DNA of 64,000 bases from Nocardia vulneris (GCF_001613425.1 NZ_BDCI01000001.1:452526-516525); one strand, 5' to 3'; positions 34,585-45,542 are shown, counted from the first letter of the stretch. Notes: a model not told the origin generated them from the letters alone. Made by a program: numbers and translations.

Positions 34585-37220
34585 ACAGGCAGATCGAGGT
34601 CCTTCCCGGCGCGCACCTGGTGGCGAGCGCCGGTGGCGTGGTCGTTGTCGTCGCCCACCGGTCGGTGACGCCGGTGACCCCGGCATCGATCGCGGGCCGC
34701 ACCATGACGGCGCTGCTCGGGATCGTCCGGCGGGTCGCCGCCGACGAACCCCGCCGCAGCGGGCGAACCGTCGCGCGGCTGGCCACGAACTGGCTGATGA
34801 GCCTGGAAAACGGCGACGAGGACGACGTCGAATTCGGGGTACTCACGCCGACCGACACCGGCCTCGCCGTCTTCCTGCACGGCGGGGTGAGCGCGATCCT
34901 GGACGCAGGTCCGCGCACTGAGATACTGCGCGGCCGCGAAGCCGGATTCACCGTCGACCGGGTGGTGCTACCGGCGCCGTCCGTCGGTGCCGGACTGTTC
35001 GTCGACGAAGTCGGCCTCGACATCGAAACCTTGCCGACCCGTGGGGTTTTCACGTTGACCGGGGGGACGACACCCGGGGCGGGAGCCGTCCTGTGGTTCG
35101 GCGCGAACGAGGCGGCGCTCGGGGGTATCCCGCCCGCGGAAGGTGCGGCGGGATCCGCTGCGGCACGGCACATCGCTCCGCCGCCCGTACCCGGAAACGC
35201 ACCGGCAGCCACAACCCAGCCGCCACCCGCCCCGCCCGGAATCAGCCACCCGCCCACCGACGTCCGGCCCGACACCGCACCACCAGTTGCCGGGTCCAGC
35301 GCCACGAACCTCCGCAAACACCCCGAACCCGCCCCCGCCCAGCCCGGTTCGCACCGCACCCCCGGTGGCGCACAAGGGGTTTCGCAGTCGCCCGAGGGTG
35401 ATGAACGAGACCGTCCTGGCAAGGGTGCGCGCCACGTCGTCGCCTCTGAAGATGATGACCACGGCCATACCGCGCGTGAACCACACGACGAAAGCGGCAC
35501 CGCTCCGGCGCGTGATCCCGGAGTGGCCGGGCTCCCGACGGCTGCGGCAGTCGTTCATGGGTCGGCCACGAGTGACATGCAAGGACGTGCCGGCAGCAAG
35601 CCATACAGTGCGGCCGCCACCGATCCAGGGCGCGATCACGGGGCAGGCGATGGTCCGTCCGGTGTCGGTGCATCCCCGGGCGCGGGAATTCGGGGCACGG
35701 CTGTGGGCGGCGATCCGGCAGGCGCTGCCGGCGAGTCCGATCCGGGCAGGGGGCCGTCCGCTGGATTCAGTGCTGCTCCACGGAGTTCGGCGTCAGGCGC
35801 GAGCTCGTCCGGCCTCGTGCCGCGCAGTGTAGGTTCGGCGCACGAGGCGGTGGGTGCAGACGATCGTCCCACCGAGTACATGCCGCCTGCGGGCACCGAT
35901 CGCGCTGCGTCGGCTGAGAGCGGGGCGCCCGCCGATATGGGTGGCGGTGAGGCCGGCGACGATGAGCGGCCGACGACGTTCATGCCGCCTGCGGGGAGTG
36001 AAAGCGGTGCGCCCGGTGGAGTACGGGCGGAGCGTAGTACGGATCGTGGTGGTGTGGTGGCCGGGCGTGGTGACGCGCCGACAGAGTATGTCGCGGCTGC
36101 CGATGGTGGGTTGTCCGCGTTCGCGGGAAGTGTGGTGCCTCGGGGTGATCAGCGGCCTTCGAAGGATATGCCGCGTTCAGGGGATGATGCGCCGACGGAA
36201 TTCGTGGACAGTGGAGCCGTGGAGTCCGCCCTGGGCCGTGCGATTCGCAGCGAGCGAGCGGCCCGGGGCAGCGAGACAGGCGACGGAATTTCGCCGTCGG
36301 GATACGTTGCGGCGGAGCGTGGTTCGGCGGAGGGCGGTGACGCCCCGACCGAGTACGTTGCATTGGCGGATAGCGGGGCGGGCGGGACGCGCGGCACCGA
36401 CGTCGGTCGCGGCGGTGGCAGCGGGGCAGGGAAACGTGAGGCGGAAGCTGGCGGTGACGCCGACAGTGCAGCGTCGAGCGTCCCGGGTGACGCTGTGCAG
36501 GACTCCGGGGTGGCCGATGAGCGGCCGACGTCGTATATGCCGCCGGCGGGTGTTACCCCGCCGCGTCTGGTGAAGCCGTCGAATGTGGGTGCACCGCTGT
36601 CGAACACGGGCCCGCAGGAGCGGGTGGTGCACGACCAGGGTTCCGGGCCGGTGCATTACGGCGGTTCGGAGATCGATATGCAGGAGACCGTGGTGCCGAC
36701 CTCGGCGCGGACTCCGCACGTACCCGAGGTGGCGTCGAGTGATCCGGGGGTGGTGATCAAGGGGTTCAAGTGTGCCCGTGACCATCTCAATGATCCGCGG
36801 GTGTCGTTCTGCGCGGTGTGCGGTATTCGGATGGATCAGCTCACCTGCGTGCTGACCGACGGCGTGCGCCCACCCTTGGGCTTGCTACTGCTCGACGACG
36901 GCACCTCCTTCGTCCTCGACGCCGACTGCGTCCTCGGCCGCGAACCCGAACACGCCGAGGCGGTCTCGCGCGGTGCCCGCCCGGTCCGCCTGGAGGACCG
37001 CTCCGGCGGCATGTCCCGCGCGCACGCCGAGATCCGTTTGGTCGACTGGGATGTCACCGTCGTCGACGGCGGCTCCACCAACGGCACCCACATCCGCCAG
37101 CCCGGCCACCAGGATTGGTCCCGCGCCATCCCCGGCCACCCGGTCAAACTGATCCCCGGCGCCCAAGTCCAATTAGGCAGCCGCGTAGTAACTTTCGACT
37201 CCCAGCACGGCCAACTCTAG
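34581..37220 (+). CDS. Large FHA-domain protein with Thr-motif repeats and a zinc-ribbon-like segment
   Basis: An 879-residue protein. Residues 1-190 are a folded N-terminal domain (IEVLPGAHLVASAGGVVVVV, then DDVEFGVLTPTDTGLAVFLH) of unclear family, perhaps PP2C-like. Residues about 195-720 are low-complexity, Pro/Gly/Ser-rich and probably disordered. Within this lie six copies of a motif [DEA][RA]PT[EST][YF][MV], with Thr at about 431, 465, 501, 539, 590 and 650, three of them followed by PPAG. Residues 731-750 (CARDHLNDPRVSFCAVCG) look like a Cys/His zinc site. Residues 765-875 are a canonical FHA domain: GREPE (786), GMSRAHAEIRL, GGSTNGTHIR (831). FHA domains bind phosphothreonine, so the Thr motifs may be kinase targets and self-docking sites. 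GTG start. Confidence 0.85.
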   Translation: MNRQIEVLPGAHLVASAGGVVVVVAHRSVTPVTPASIAGRTMTALLGIVRRVAADEPRRSGRTVARLATNWLMSLENGDEDDVEFGVLTPTDTGLAVFLHGGVSAILDAGPRTEILRGREAGFTVDRVVLPAPSVGAGLFVDEVGLDIETLPTRGVFTLTGGTTPGAGAVLWFGANEAALGGIPPAEGAAGSAAARHIAPPPVPGNAPAATTQPPPAPPGISHPPTDVRPDTAPPVAGSSATNLRKHPEPAPAQPGSHRTPGGAQGVSQSPEGDERDRPGKGARHVVASEDDDHGHTAREPHDESGTAPARDPGVAGLPTAAAVVHGSATSDMQGRAGSKPYSAAATDPGRDHGAGDGPSGVGASPGAGIRGTAVGGDPAGAAGESDPGRGPSAGFSAAPRSSASGASSSGLVPRSVGSAHEAVGADDRPTEYMPPAGTDRAASAESGAPADMGGGEAGDDERPTTFMPPAGSESGAPGGVRAERSTDRGGVVAGRGDAPTEYVAAADGGLSAFAGSVVPRGDQRPSKDMPRSGDDAPTEFVDSGAVESALGRAIRSERAARGSETGDGISPSGYVAAERGSAEGGDAPTEYVALADSGAGGTRGTDVGRGGGSGAGKREAEAGGDADSAASSVPGDAVQDSGVADERPTSYMPPAGVTPPRLVKPSNVGAPLSNTGPQERVVHDQGSGPVHYGGSEIDMQETVVPTSARTPHVPEVASSDPGVVIKGFKCARDHLNDPRVSFCAVCGIRMDQLTCVLTDGVRPPLGLLLLDDGTSFVLDADCVLGREPEHAEAVSRGARPVRLEDRSGGMSRAHAEIRLVDWDVTVVDGGSTNGTHIRQPGHQDWSRAIPGHPVKLIPGAQVQLGSRVVTFDSQHGQL

Positions 37221-37398
37221 GTGCCATCGGGGAGCGTCGAACCACTACGTCCAAGCGACTTCGCAGCCCACGCACACGATCCCGATGACCGGGCGATCAC
37301 TTGCTCAGCATGGGGCCGACAGGGGCCAATGTGCCGGCCACGCCGATCCGGGCACCGGCGCGCCCTCGGGCGACACGCCGAGGTTCCGTTGGTCGGTT

Positions 37399-37459
37399 GA
37401 TCAGGAGGAATTGGTGGCGGCATCGGCCGAGAGCCTGCCGCCACCAGTTCCTCCTGATC
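37399..37459. terminator. Dispersed hairpin element, copy 1
   Basis: The left arm (37399-37421, begins GATCAGGAGGAATTGG) and right arm (37437-37459, ends CCAGTTCCTCCTGATC) are 23 bp with one mismatch; the loop is 15 nt. It sits between the convergent FHA and XRE genes. An inverted copy lies at 58799-58859, also between convergent genes. A bidirectional terminator or a mobile palindromic repeat is likely. Confidence 0.8.
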
Positions 37460-37508
37460 GATCGTCCAGCTCCAGCGGGCGCAGGTTCTGCGTCGGGAAC
37501 TGAAGCGT

Positions 37509-38105
37509 TCAGCGCTCTTTCGGCGCGGACGACGGGTCGGCGTGGACGTGGGCGCGCATTCCTTGGGGGCCGAACAGGATGAGGAGTTCGACGGCGCCGC
37601 CGTCAGCGCTACCCAGCCAGTGGGGGACGGCGGTGTCGAATTCGGCGGCCTCGCCGGGCGGGAGGGTGAAGTCCCGGTCACCGAGCACCAGGCGCAGGTG
37701 GCCGTTGAGCACGTAGAGCCATTCGAAGCCTTCGTGCGTCTGCGGTGTGGGTTCGAGCGGTTCCGGGCGGGCAGGGATGATCATCTTGAACGCTTGGATC
37801 CCACCCGGCCGCCGGGACAGCGGCACGAAGACCATGCCGTAGCGGCGGATCGGTTTGAGGTGGATGCGCGGATCGCCGGTGCGGGGCGCGCCGACCAGGT
37901 CGTCCAGCGGGACGTCGTAGGTGCGGGCCAGCGGCAGCAGCAGTTCGAGGGTCGCGCGTCGTTGCCCGCTTTCGAGCCGGGACAGGGTGCTCTCGGAGAC
38001 GCCGGTGCGGGCGGCGAGGTCGGCGAGGGTGAGGCCACGCTCGCGGCGCAAGGCGCGCAGGCGGGGGCCGACCACGTCGAGCACGTCTTCGGTTTCGCGG
38101 TCCAT
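37509..38105 (-). CDS. XRE-family regulator with cupin domain
   Basis: A 198-residue regulator. Residues 10-65 are a helix-turn-helix of the XRE/Cro type: LRALRRERGLTLADLAARTG, VSESTLSRLESGQRRATLE. Residues about 105-195 are a cupin sensor (THEGFEWLYVLNGHLRLVLG, DFTLPPGEAAEFDTAVPHWL). Cupin-XRE proteins usually regulate amino-acid or polyamine metabolism; the ligand here is unknown. The ATG 38105 is preferred; the frame extends to 38177. It is divergent from the methyltransferase gene by 90 bp, its probable target region. Confidence 0.9.
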   Translation of the reverse strand: MDRETEDVLDVVGPRLRALRRERGLTLADLAARTGVSESTLSRLESGQRRATLELLLPLARTYDVPLDDLVGAPRTGDPRIHLKPIRRYGMVFVPLSRRPGGIQAFKMIIPARPEPLEPTPQTHEGFEWLYVLNGHLRLVLGDRDFTLPPGEAAEFDTAVPHWLGSADGGAVELLILFGPQGMRAHVHADPSSAPKER

Positions 38106-38195
38106 GCCGCCCATCTTGCCGGAACCGCAAGTTTGCGTGCCAGATGGTGATGGGGCTGGCGAGACTGGGCGCGTCACGACAAGTTAGGAGCCCCG

Positions 38196-38822
38196 ATGAG
38201 CACCACCGATGCGGTCACGTTCTGGGACGGCGTCTATGCGAACCGTCCGGCCGCGACCGATCCGACGCCGAATGATCGACTCGTGGAAACGGTCACCGAC
38301 CTGCCGCCCGGTGCCGCGCTGGATCTCGGCTGCGGCAATGGCGGAGACGCGCTGTGGCTGGCGCGGCGCGGATGGCGGGTGACCGCGGTAGACATCTCCG
38401 CGGTCGCCGTTGCGCGGCTCGCGGAACTCGCCGCCGCGCACGGACTGGGTGCGCGGGTCCAGCCGGAACAGCACGATATGCGGGAGTCCTTCCCGCCGGG
38501 GCAGTTCGAACTGGTCACCGCCCACTACCTGCACACGCCGTTCGATCTGGACCGGGCTGCGTTATTGCGGCGGGCCGCGCATGCGCTGCGGGTGAGCGGG
38601 CTGTTGCTGGTCGTCGATCACGGGTCGACCGCGCCGTGGTCGTGGCAGCAGGATCCCGATCTCCGGTATCCGAGTCCGCTCGAGGTCGCGGCCGACCTGG
38701 CATTGGATCCGGCGGCGTGGACGATCGACCGGGCGGTCGCGGCCCCCCGGAACGCGCGCGGCCCGGACGGGCGCACCGCCGAGGTCGTCGACCACATTCT
38801 GCTCATTCGCCGCATCACCTGA
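38196..38822 (+). CDS. Class I SAM-dependent methyltransferase
   Basis: A 208-residue methyltransferase. The SAM-binding motif I is GAALDLGCGNGGDALWLARR (about 40-59), motif II VTAVDISAVAVARLAELAAA, and the later strand FELVTAHYLHTPFDLDRAAL. The fold resembles small-molecule methyltransferases of the tellurite-resistance TehB type. The substrate is unknown. An RBS (AGTTAGGAG) precedes the ATG. A DinB-like gene follows 13 bp downstream, so they form an operon. Confidence 0.9.
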   Translation: MSTTDAVTFWDGVYANRPAATDPTPNDRLVETVTDLPPGAALDLGCGNGGDALWLARRGWRVTAVDISAVAVARLAELAAAHGLGARVQPEQHDMRESFPPGQFELVTAHYLHTPFDLDRAALLRRAAHALRVSGLLLVVDHGSTAPWSWQQDPDLRYPSPLEVAADLALDPAAWTIDRAVAAPRNARGPDGRTAEVVDHILLIRRIT

Positions 38823-38835
38823 AAGGAGCTCCCTC

Positions 38836-39321
38836 GTGCCGACCACCAAGCGTCGTAAGGACGCGCCCCCGCCGCGCACCGGAAGCAGCGAAGCCGCAAC
38901 CCTGCGCGGGTTTCTCGACTACCTGCGCGATTCGATCGCCGCGAAGGTCGACGGTGCGCCCGAACCACAGGTCCGCACCGCCGCGGTGGCGTCGGGGACG
39001 AATCTGCTCGGCCTGCTCACCCACCTGACCGCCGTCGAACGCTCGATGTTCCTGGGTGACAACGTCACCGACTGGCAGGCGACCTTCCACGCCGACCCGG
39101 CGGACACCGTCGCCGAGGTCGTCGCCCGCTACCGGGCAGCAGTCGCACGAGCGAACGAAATCCTCGACGGCTGTACAGATCTCACCGCACCCATCCCGCG
39201 GCCGGGCCGTCCGGCCCCCAGTGTCCGCTGGGCCCTGGCGCACATGATCGAAGAGACCGGGCGCCACGCAGGCCACGCCGACATCCTGCGCGAACTCATC
39301 GACGGAACCACCGGACGCTGA
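38836..39321 (+). CDS. DinB-like (DUF664) protein
   Basis: A 161-residue protein with the four-helix DinB fold pattern: LRGFLDYLRDSIAAKVDG, ASGTNLLGLLTHLTAVERSM, then VRWALAHMIEETGRHAGHAD and ILRELIDGTTGR. The putative metal-site histidines are in LLTHLTAVE and TGRHAGHADI. In mycobacteria and streptomycetes such proteins include mycothiol-dependent enzymes; that is possible here but unproven. GTG start with GAAAGGAG upstream. It is downstream of, and probably co-transcribed with, the methyltransferase gene. Confidence 0.85.
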   Translation: MPTTKRRKDAPPPRTGSSEAATLRGFLDYLRDSIAAKVDGAPEPQVRTAAVASGTNLLGLLTHLTAVERSMFLGDNVTDWQATFHADPADTVAEVVARYRAAVARANEILDGCTDLTAPIPRPGRPAPSVRWALAHMIEETGRHAGHADILRELIDGTTGR

Positions 39322-39449
39322 ACCGAATTCCTGGCCGAGCGGCGCGGACGGGCTGCTGACCGACAAGGCGGCTCGTTACCAGGCCGTAGGACCTGAACCG
39401 GGCCGGGTGGGCGGATTCGCCGGACACCATTCACCTTTGAAAGGAAGCT

Positions 39450-40466
39450 ATGAAAACCGAATCGCGGCCGATGCCGAACAGTTTCGCGCGCTCGATGGGA
39501 GCACTTGTTTTCGCTCTGACACTCACGATCGGTACTGCGGCGTGCACCACGACGGCGGCTGATGCGGTGCCGCCGTATGCCGTTGCTACGCAAGGTGATC
39601 CGAAGTTCGAGAATACCTTCCGGCACGAGTTCGCGGATGTCGACGGTGTCCGTATGCATTACGTGAAGGGCGGCAGTGGTTCGCCGGTGGTGTTGATCCA
39701 CGGCTGGCCGCAGACCTGGTTCGGCTGGTGGCCGATCATGCCCGCCCTCGCCGAGAACCACACCGTGTACGCCGTCGATCTGCCCGGGCTGGGTGACAGT
39801 ACGGGTTCGCCGAGCGGTTACGACAAAGCGACGCTGGCCGAGTATGTACACACGCTGATCGCGGATCGGCTCGGGGTGCGCGATGCCCAGGTGATCGGGC
39901 ATGACTTCGGTGCCGCGGTGGCCTTCCAGTACGCCAGCCGATTCCCCTCCGACACCGCACGTCTCGGCTATCTCGACCTGCCGCTGCCCGGGCCCGCGAT
40001 CGACGGCCCCACCTACCGGTCGCTGAGCTGGCATATCGCCTTCCACGCACAGCGCCGCGTCCCCGAGGCGGTGGTGCGCGACGATGTGCGCGACTATCTC
40101 GCCCTGTTCTACCCGCAGGTCTCGTTCGGCGGGACGGCTTTCGGCGGCACCTCGGACCGCTCGCCGTTCACCGATGCCGAAATCGACGAATTCGCACGGA
40201 CTTACCGCAAGCCCGAGGCCCTCTCCGGTGGTTTCGAACTCTATCGAGCCCTCGACCAGGACGTCCGCGACACCGTGGCCGCGACACCGACCACCGTGCC
40301 CACCCTCCTGCTGACCGCCCAGGGGCAACTCGACCCGGTCCGCGCCACCGCCGCCCCCCGAATGACCAACATCGTGCAAGCGGCCGACGTCCCGCACGCG
40401 GGCCACTGGCTGGTCGAGGAAAACCCCGAGTTCGTCACCGCGCAACTACAGCGTTTCCTGCAGTGA
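39450..40466 (+). CDS. Exported epoxide-hydrolase-like alpha/beta hydrolase
   Basis: A 338-residue protein with an N-terminal signal (MGALVFALTLTIGTAAC). The Cys after TAA is a weak lipobox, so lipoprotein or soluble secretion are both possible. The hydrolase domain has VVLIHGWPQTWFGWWPIMPA (HGWP oxyanion loop), nucleophile Asp152 in VIGHDFGAAVAFQYA, and a terminal His in DVPHAGHWLVEENP. Asp as nucleophile marks the epoxide hydrolase/haloalkane dehalogenase branch. Aromatic substrates or signalling epoxides are possible. An RBS (GAAAGGAAG) precedes the ATG. Confidence 0.85.
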   Translation: MKTESRPMPNSFARSMGALVFALTLTIGTAACTTTAADAVPPYAVATQGDPKFENTFRHEFADVDGVRMHYVKGGSGSPVVLIHGWPQTWFGWWPIMPALAENHTVYAVDLPGLGDSTGSPSGYDKATLAEYVHTLIADRLGVRDAQVIGHDFGAAVAFQYASRFPSDTARLGYLDLPLPGPAIDGPTYRSLSWHIAFHAQRRVPEAVVRDDVRDYLALFYPQVSFGGTAFGGTSDRSPFTDAEIDEFARTYRKPEALSGGFELYRALDQDVRDTVAATPTTVPTLLLTAQGQLDPVRATAAPRMTNIVQAADVPHAGHWLVEENPEFVTAQLQRFLQ

Positions 40467-40653
40467 CCGCCACCGAGCGCGCCGGTCGAACCGGGACTCG
40501 GCGACAGCGGTTGCTCTCCGGACCCGCTGTTTTGGCTGACCCGGCTGCCGCAACCGAACCGCGCCCCGGCTGTTGCGAGCGGTCCGCCGGCTGATCGTTG
40601 CCAAGCCCGCGCGGCTCGGCCTGGACGCGTGGGCGGCACAGTAACGTGGTGCC

Positions 40654-41187
40654 GTGCGGCCGATGCGGATGGGGTTGGGGAAGCGGGGTGCGTGGGCGGG
40701 GCTGCTCGCGGGCGTCGGGGTGCTCGGTGTGCTCGAGGTCGCGGTGCTGCATTTCGTGGTCGGGGCCTATGCCCCGCGGGTGGTGACCGCTGTGCTCGAC
40801 GTGCTGTTCGGTGTGCCGACGCTGGCCTTGCTGGTGGCGATGGCTTCACCGCTGTGGAGTGTGCAGCGGGTGGACGCCGAGCGGTTGCGGCTGCGGTTCG
40901 GCTGGCTCGCGGCTCTCGACGTGCCGCTGGGGATCGTCCGCACCGCCGAGCCCCACCGGCCGAGCGTCCGCCATCCCGCGCAGACGGGTCTGGATTTCGC
41001 GGAAGAATCCGCCACCGTCTCGCTGATCCGTTCGCCCGCTTCGGAATTGGTCCGCGTCGAGTTCACCGAAGAGGTGCCCGCGCGTATGCAAGGATTCCGC
41101 CGGGTACGTGCATGCTCGGCGGTCTTCAGCGTCGACGCCGCCGCCGAGTTCTGCGCCGCGATCACCGCCCGCCGGTCGAGCAAGTGA
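40654..41187 (+). CDS. Membrane-anchored hypothetical protein
   Basis: A 177-residue protein with two N-terminal membrane helices (GAWAGLLAGVGVLGVLEVAV and VTAVLDVLFGVPTLALLVAM) followed by a soluble domain of about 110 residues (LRLRFGWLAALDVPLGIVRT, then SATVSLIRSPASELVRVEFT). The soluble part resembles bacterial PH-like domains of small membrane proteins, but I cannot confirm it. GTG start at 40654; the ATG at 40663 is an alternative. It stands alone, 187 bp after the hydrolase gene and convergent with cbbR. Confidence 0.65.
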   Translation: MRPMRMGLGKRGAWAGLLAGVGVLGVLEVAVLHFVVGAYAPRVVTAVLDVLFGVPTLALLVAMASPLWSVQRVDAERLRLRFGWLAALDVPLGIVRTAEPHRPSVRHPAQTGLDFAEESATVSLIRSPASELVRVEFTEEVPARMQGFRRVRACSAVFSVDAAAEFCAAITARRSSK

Positions 41188-41375
41188 CGCGGCGGCCGAC
41201 CGTCGATCGCGAATCATGCACCCGCTTCGCACTTTCCGTGCTCACCGGCATGGCGAATGTGCCGTTCCAGGGGCCGGGCAGCGCCGCACGTGGCCAGGTA
41301 TTCCCGACCGGCGCGGGGCATCACCGGTCGGCGTCTCCCACCGCCTCATTCGCGCCGGCGCGGGCGGCTCCCTCC

Positions 41376-42245
41376 TCACGCTGGGTGGAAAGCATCGCCG
41401 CCCACTTCGGCAGTGTCACAGAGGTGGTTGAGGAACAGGCGGGTGGTGGGGGTGGGGGTGCGGGTGGTGATGGCGTGCCAGGGTCGGTCCATGGGGGTGC
41501 CGGTGACCGGAAGGATCTGCAGCGCAGCGGTTTCGAGGTCCTGGGAGACGGCGTCGCTGTGAATCAATGTGACGCCGAGACCTTCTCGGGCCGCGGCGAG
41601 GACGGCACCGTGACTGCCGAGGGTCAGGGTGGGCGGCGCGAGGTCGAGTTGCTCGAGCAGTCCGAGGGTGGCGTCGCGGGTGCCGGACCCGCGCCCGCGC
41701 AACAGCCACGTGGCGTGCAGCGGGCGCTGGCCTGCCGTGCCGACGACGACCAGGCGGCTCGGTCGGCGCGCGCGAATCACGAGTCCGGTGTTGCGAGGCG
41801 GGCGGCCGGCGATGACGAGATCTGTTTCGTGGTGCTGTAATTCGAGGAACAGTACGTCGCGCGGGTGCACCGAGAGGCTGAGTTCGATATCGGGGAAGCG
41901 GTGACGAAACGAGGCGAGCGGGCGCAGCAGCACGTATTCGCCCGCGGTGGCGACGACGCCGATGCGTAGTCGCCCGGTTTCGGCCTGCTGGACGGCGGCG
42001 TGTGCTTCGTTCATCAATCCGAGGATGCTGCGGCAGTACCCGGCGTAGACGCGGCCGGCCTCGGTGAGCACGATGCCGCGCCCGGACTTGGCGATCAGCT
42101 CGGCGCCCAACTGTTTCTCGATGTGCGCGACCGCCGCGGAGACGGCGGCCTCGGTGATGTGCAGCTGGGCGGCGGCGCGCCGGATGCTGCTCACCCTGGC
42201 CACGACCAGGAAAGTTTCCATCCTGGCGGCACTGACCGCTGCCAT
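41376..42245 (-). CDS. cbbR: LysR-family regulator of the cbb operon
   Basis: A 289-residue LysR protein. The N-terminal winged helix is METFLVVARVSSIRRAAAQL, HITEAAVSAAVAHIEKQLGA and LIAKSGRGIVLTEAGRVYAG. The C-terminal effector domain is intact (GRLRIGVVATAGEYVLLRPL, ITLIHS-type strand near the end). It is divergent from cbbL with 386 bp between the starts, which is the standard position of CbbR. CbbR activates cbb genes in response to metabolites such as RuBP or NADPH; here this role is inferred from position and family. Confidence 0.85.
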   Translation of the reverse strand: MAAVSAARMETFLVVARVSSIRRAAAQLHITEAAVSAAVAHIEKQLGAELIAKSGRGIVLTEAGRVYAGYCRSILGLMNEAHAAVQQAETGRLRIGVVATAGEYVLLRPLASFRHRFPDIELSLSVHPRDVLFLELQHHETDLVIAGRPPRNTGLVIRARRPSRLVVVGTAGQRPLHATWLLRGRGSGTRDATLGLLEQLDLAPPTLTLGSHGAVLAAAREGLGVTLIHSDAVSQDLETAALQILPVTGTPMDRPWHAITTRTPTPTTRLFLNHLCDTAEVGGDAFHPA

Positions 42246-44074
<1,829 letters not shown>

Positions 44075-44091
44075 CCGTCCAGGAGCCACTC

Positions 44092-44514
44092 ATGTATCTG
44101 CGTCACGGAACCTTTTCCTATCTGCCGGAATTCACCGATGCCGAGATCGCCGCGCAGGTGCGTTACGCCCTGCTCAACAGCTGGCCGGTGTCGATCGAAT
44201 ACACCGACGACCCGCATCCGCGCAACGCCTACTGGGAGATGTGGGGCCTGCCGCTGTTCGACCTGGACGAGCCCGACGGCGTGCTCGCCGAGATCAACGC
44301 CTGCCGTGCGACATTCCCGCACCATTATGTGCGGGTGCTGGCCTATGACGCCCGCTACGGCAGGCAGACGACGGCGCTGAGTTTCCTGGTGCAGCGTCCG
44401 GGCGACGAGCCGGGTTTCGTGCTGACCCGTGCCGAGGGCCCGGATCGACAGCAGCGCTACGGCTTCCGTTCCTATGCCACCGACGATCGCCAGGGGCAGC
44501 GGTATGGCGGCTGA
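44092..44514 (+). CDS. cbbS: RuBisCO small subunit, red-type
   Basis: A 140-residue small subunit that assembles with CbbL as L8S8. Conserved parts are [60 protein letters not shown] and [20 protein letters not shown]. The C-terminal extension ([20 protein letters not shown]) is typical of the red-type enzyme, whose small subunits have an additional beta-hairpin. It lies 17 bp after cbbL and overlaps cbbX by 11 bp. Confidence 0.97.
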   Translation: MYLRHGTFSYLPEFTDAEIAAQVRYALLNSWPVSIEYTDDPHPRNAYWEMWGLPLFDLDEPDGVLAEINACRATFPHHYVRVLAYDARYGRQTTALSFLVQRPGDEPGFVLTRAEGPDRQQRYGFRSYATDDRQGQRYGG

Positions 44515-45526
44515 ACACAACGGTTTCCGGCTGCACCGTCCCGGCACCGGCGACGGCAGGCCGGTGCGCGCCGAGCCTGCCGCCGAGGCCGGGCCGCCGC
44601 CGCTGGACGACGATGCGCTGCTGGATCTTTCGACCGATATCGCGGGCAACGACGTCGAGGAGACGCTGCGCAGGCTCGACGCCGAACTGGTCGGGCTGGC
44701 GAATGTGAAGGGCCGGGTCCGGGAGATCGCGGCACTGCTGCTGATCGACCGGGCCCGGCAGCGGTTCGGGTTGAGTTCGTCGCGGCCCACCATGCACATG
44801 AGCTTCACCGGCGGCCCGGGCACCGGCAAGACCACTGTCGCGCTGCGCATGGCCGAGATGCTGCACGCGCTGGGCTATATCCGTAAACCGAAGGTGCACA
44901 CCGTCACCCGTGACGATCTGGTCGGCCAGTTCATCGGCCACACGGCGCCCAAGACCAAGGAGGCGCTGGCCAAGGCGGCGGGCGGGGTGCTGTTCGTCGA
45001 CGAGGCCTACTACCTGTTCCGCCCGGAGAACGAGCGCGATTACGGGCAGGAGGTGATCGAGATCCTGTTGCAGGAGATGGAAAGCGAACGCGACAGCCTG
45101 GTGGTGATCTTCGCCGGCTATCCGGATCGGATGGAGCGCTTCTTCTCCGCCAATCCGGGCCTGTCCTCGCGGGTCGCCCATCATCTGGAATTCGCCGACT
45201 ACACGCACGCGGAGTTGCTCGGTATCGCCGAATTGATGGTGGCGCGGGAGAACTTCCGGTTCGATCCGGCCGCGCACACCGCGTTCGCCGAGTACCTGAC
45301 GGTGCGGATGGCCCGGCCCCGGTTCTCCAACGCGCGCAGCGTGCGTAACGCGCTGGACCGCTGCCGGCTGCGGCAGGCGAAAAGGCTGGTGGAGCTGCAC
45401 CGGCCGCTCGGCAAGTCCGATCTGATCACGCTGACCGACCGGGATGTCTACGGCAGCAGCGTGTTCGAGCACGACCGGAGCACCACCGCGCCGCCGGACG
45501 GGCCGGGCGCGCGGGCTCCGGTGTGA
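44504..45526 (+). CDS. cbbX: RuBisCO activase CbbX (AAA+ ATPase)
   Basis: A 340-residue AAA+ protein that reactivates red-type RuBisCO by removing inhibitory sugar phosphates. Walker A is [18 protein letters not shown] (about 103-118), Walker [14 protein letters not shown] (about 160-172), and the later motif [19 protein letters not shown], with the pore-loop segment [17 protein letters not shown]. The extra N-terminal about 40 residues ([20 protein letters not shown]) are polar and poorly conserved. The ATG at 44504 lies inside cbbS and gives the family-typical start; the frame to 44429 is not supported. A CbbX partner confirms the red-type assignment of CbbL. Confidence 0.95.
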   Translation: MAAEHNGFRLHRPGTGDGRPVRAEPAAEAGPPPLDDDALLDLSTDIAGNDVEETLRRLDAELVGLANVKGRVREIAALLLIDRARQRFGLSSSRPTMHMSFTGGPGTGKTTVALRMAEMLHALGYIRKPKVHTVTRDDLVGQFIGHTAPKTKEALAKAAGGVLFVDEAYYLFRPENERDYGQEVIEILLQEMESERDSLVVIFAGYPDRMERFFSANPGLSSRVAHHLEFADYTHAELLGIAELMVARENFRFDPAAHTAFAEYLTVRMARPRFSNARSVRNALDRCRLRQAKRLVELHRPLGKSDLITLTDRDVYGSSVFEHDRSTTAPPDGPGARAPV

Positions 45527-45542
45527 GGAGAGCGAGGCGCCC

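Noticed and set aside
39450..39545. Lipoprotein assignment of the epoxide-hydrolase-like protein
   Set aside because: The residue at -3 from the Cys is Thr instead of Leu/Ile/Val, so the lipobox is weak; ordinary secretion is equally likely.
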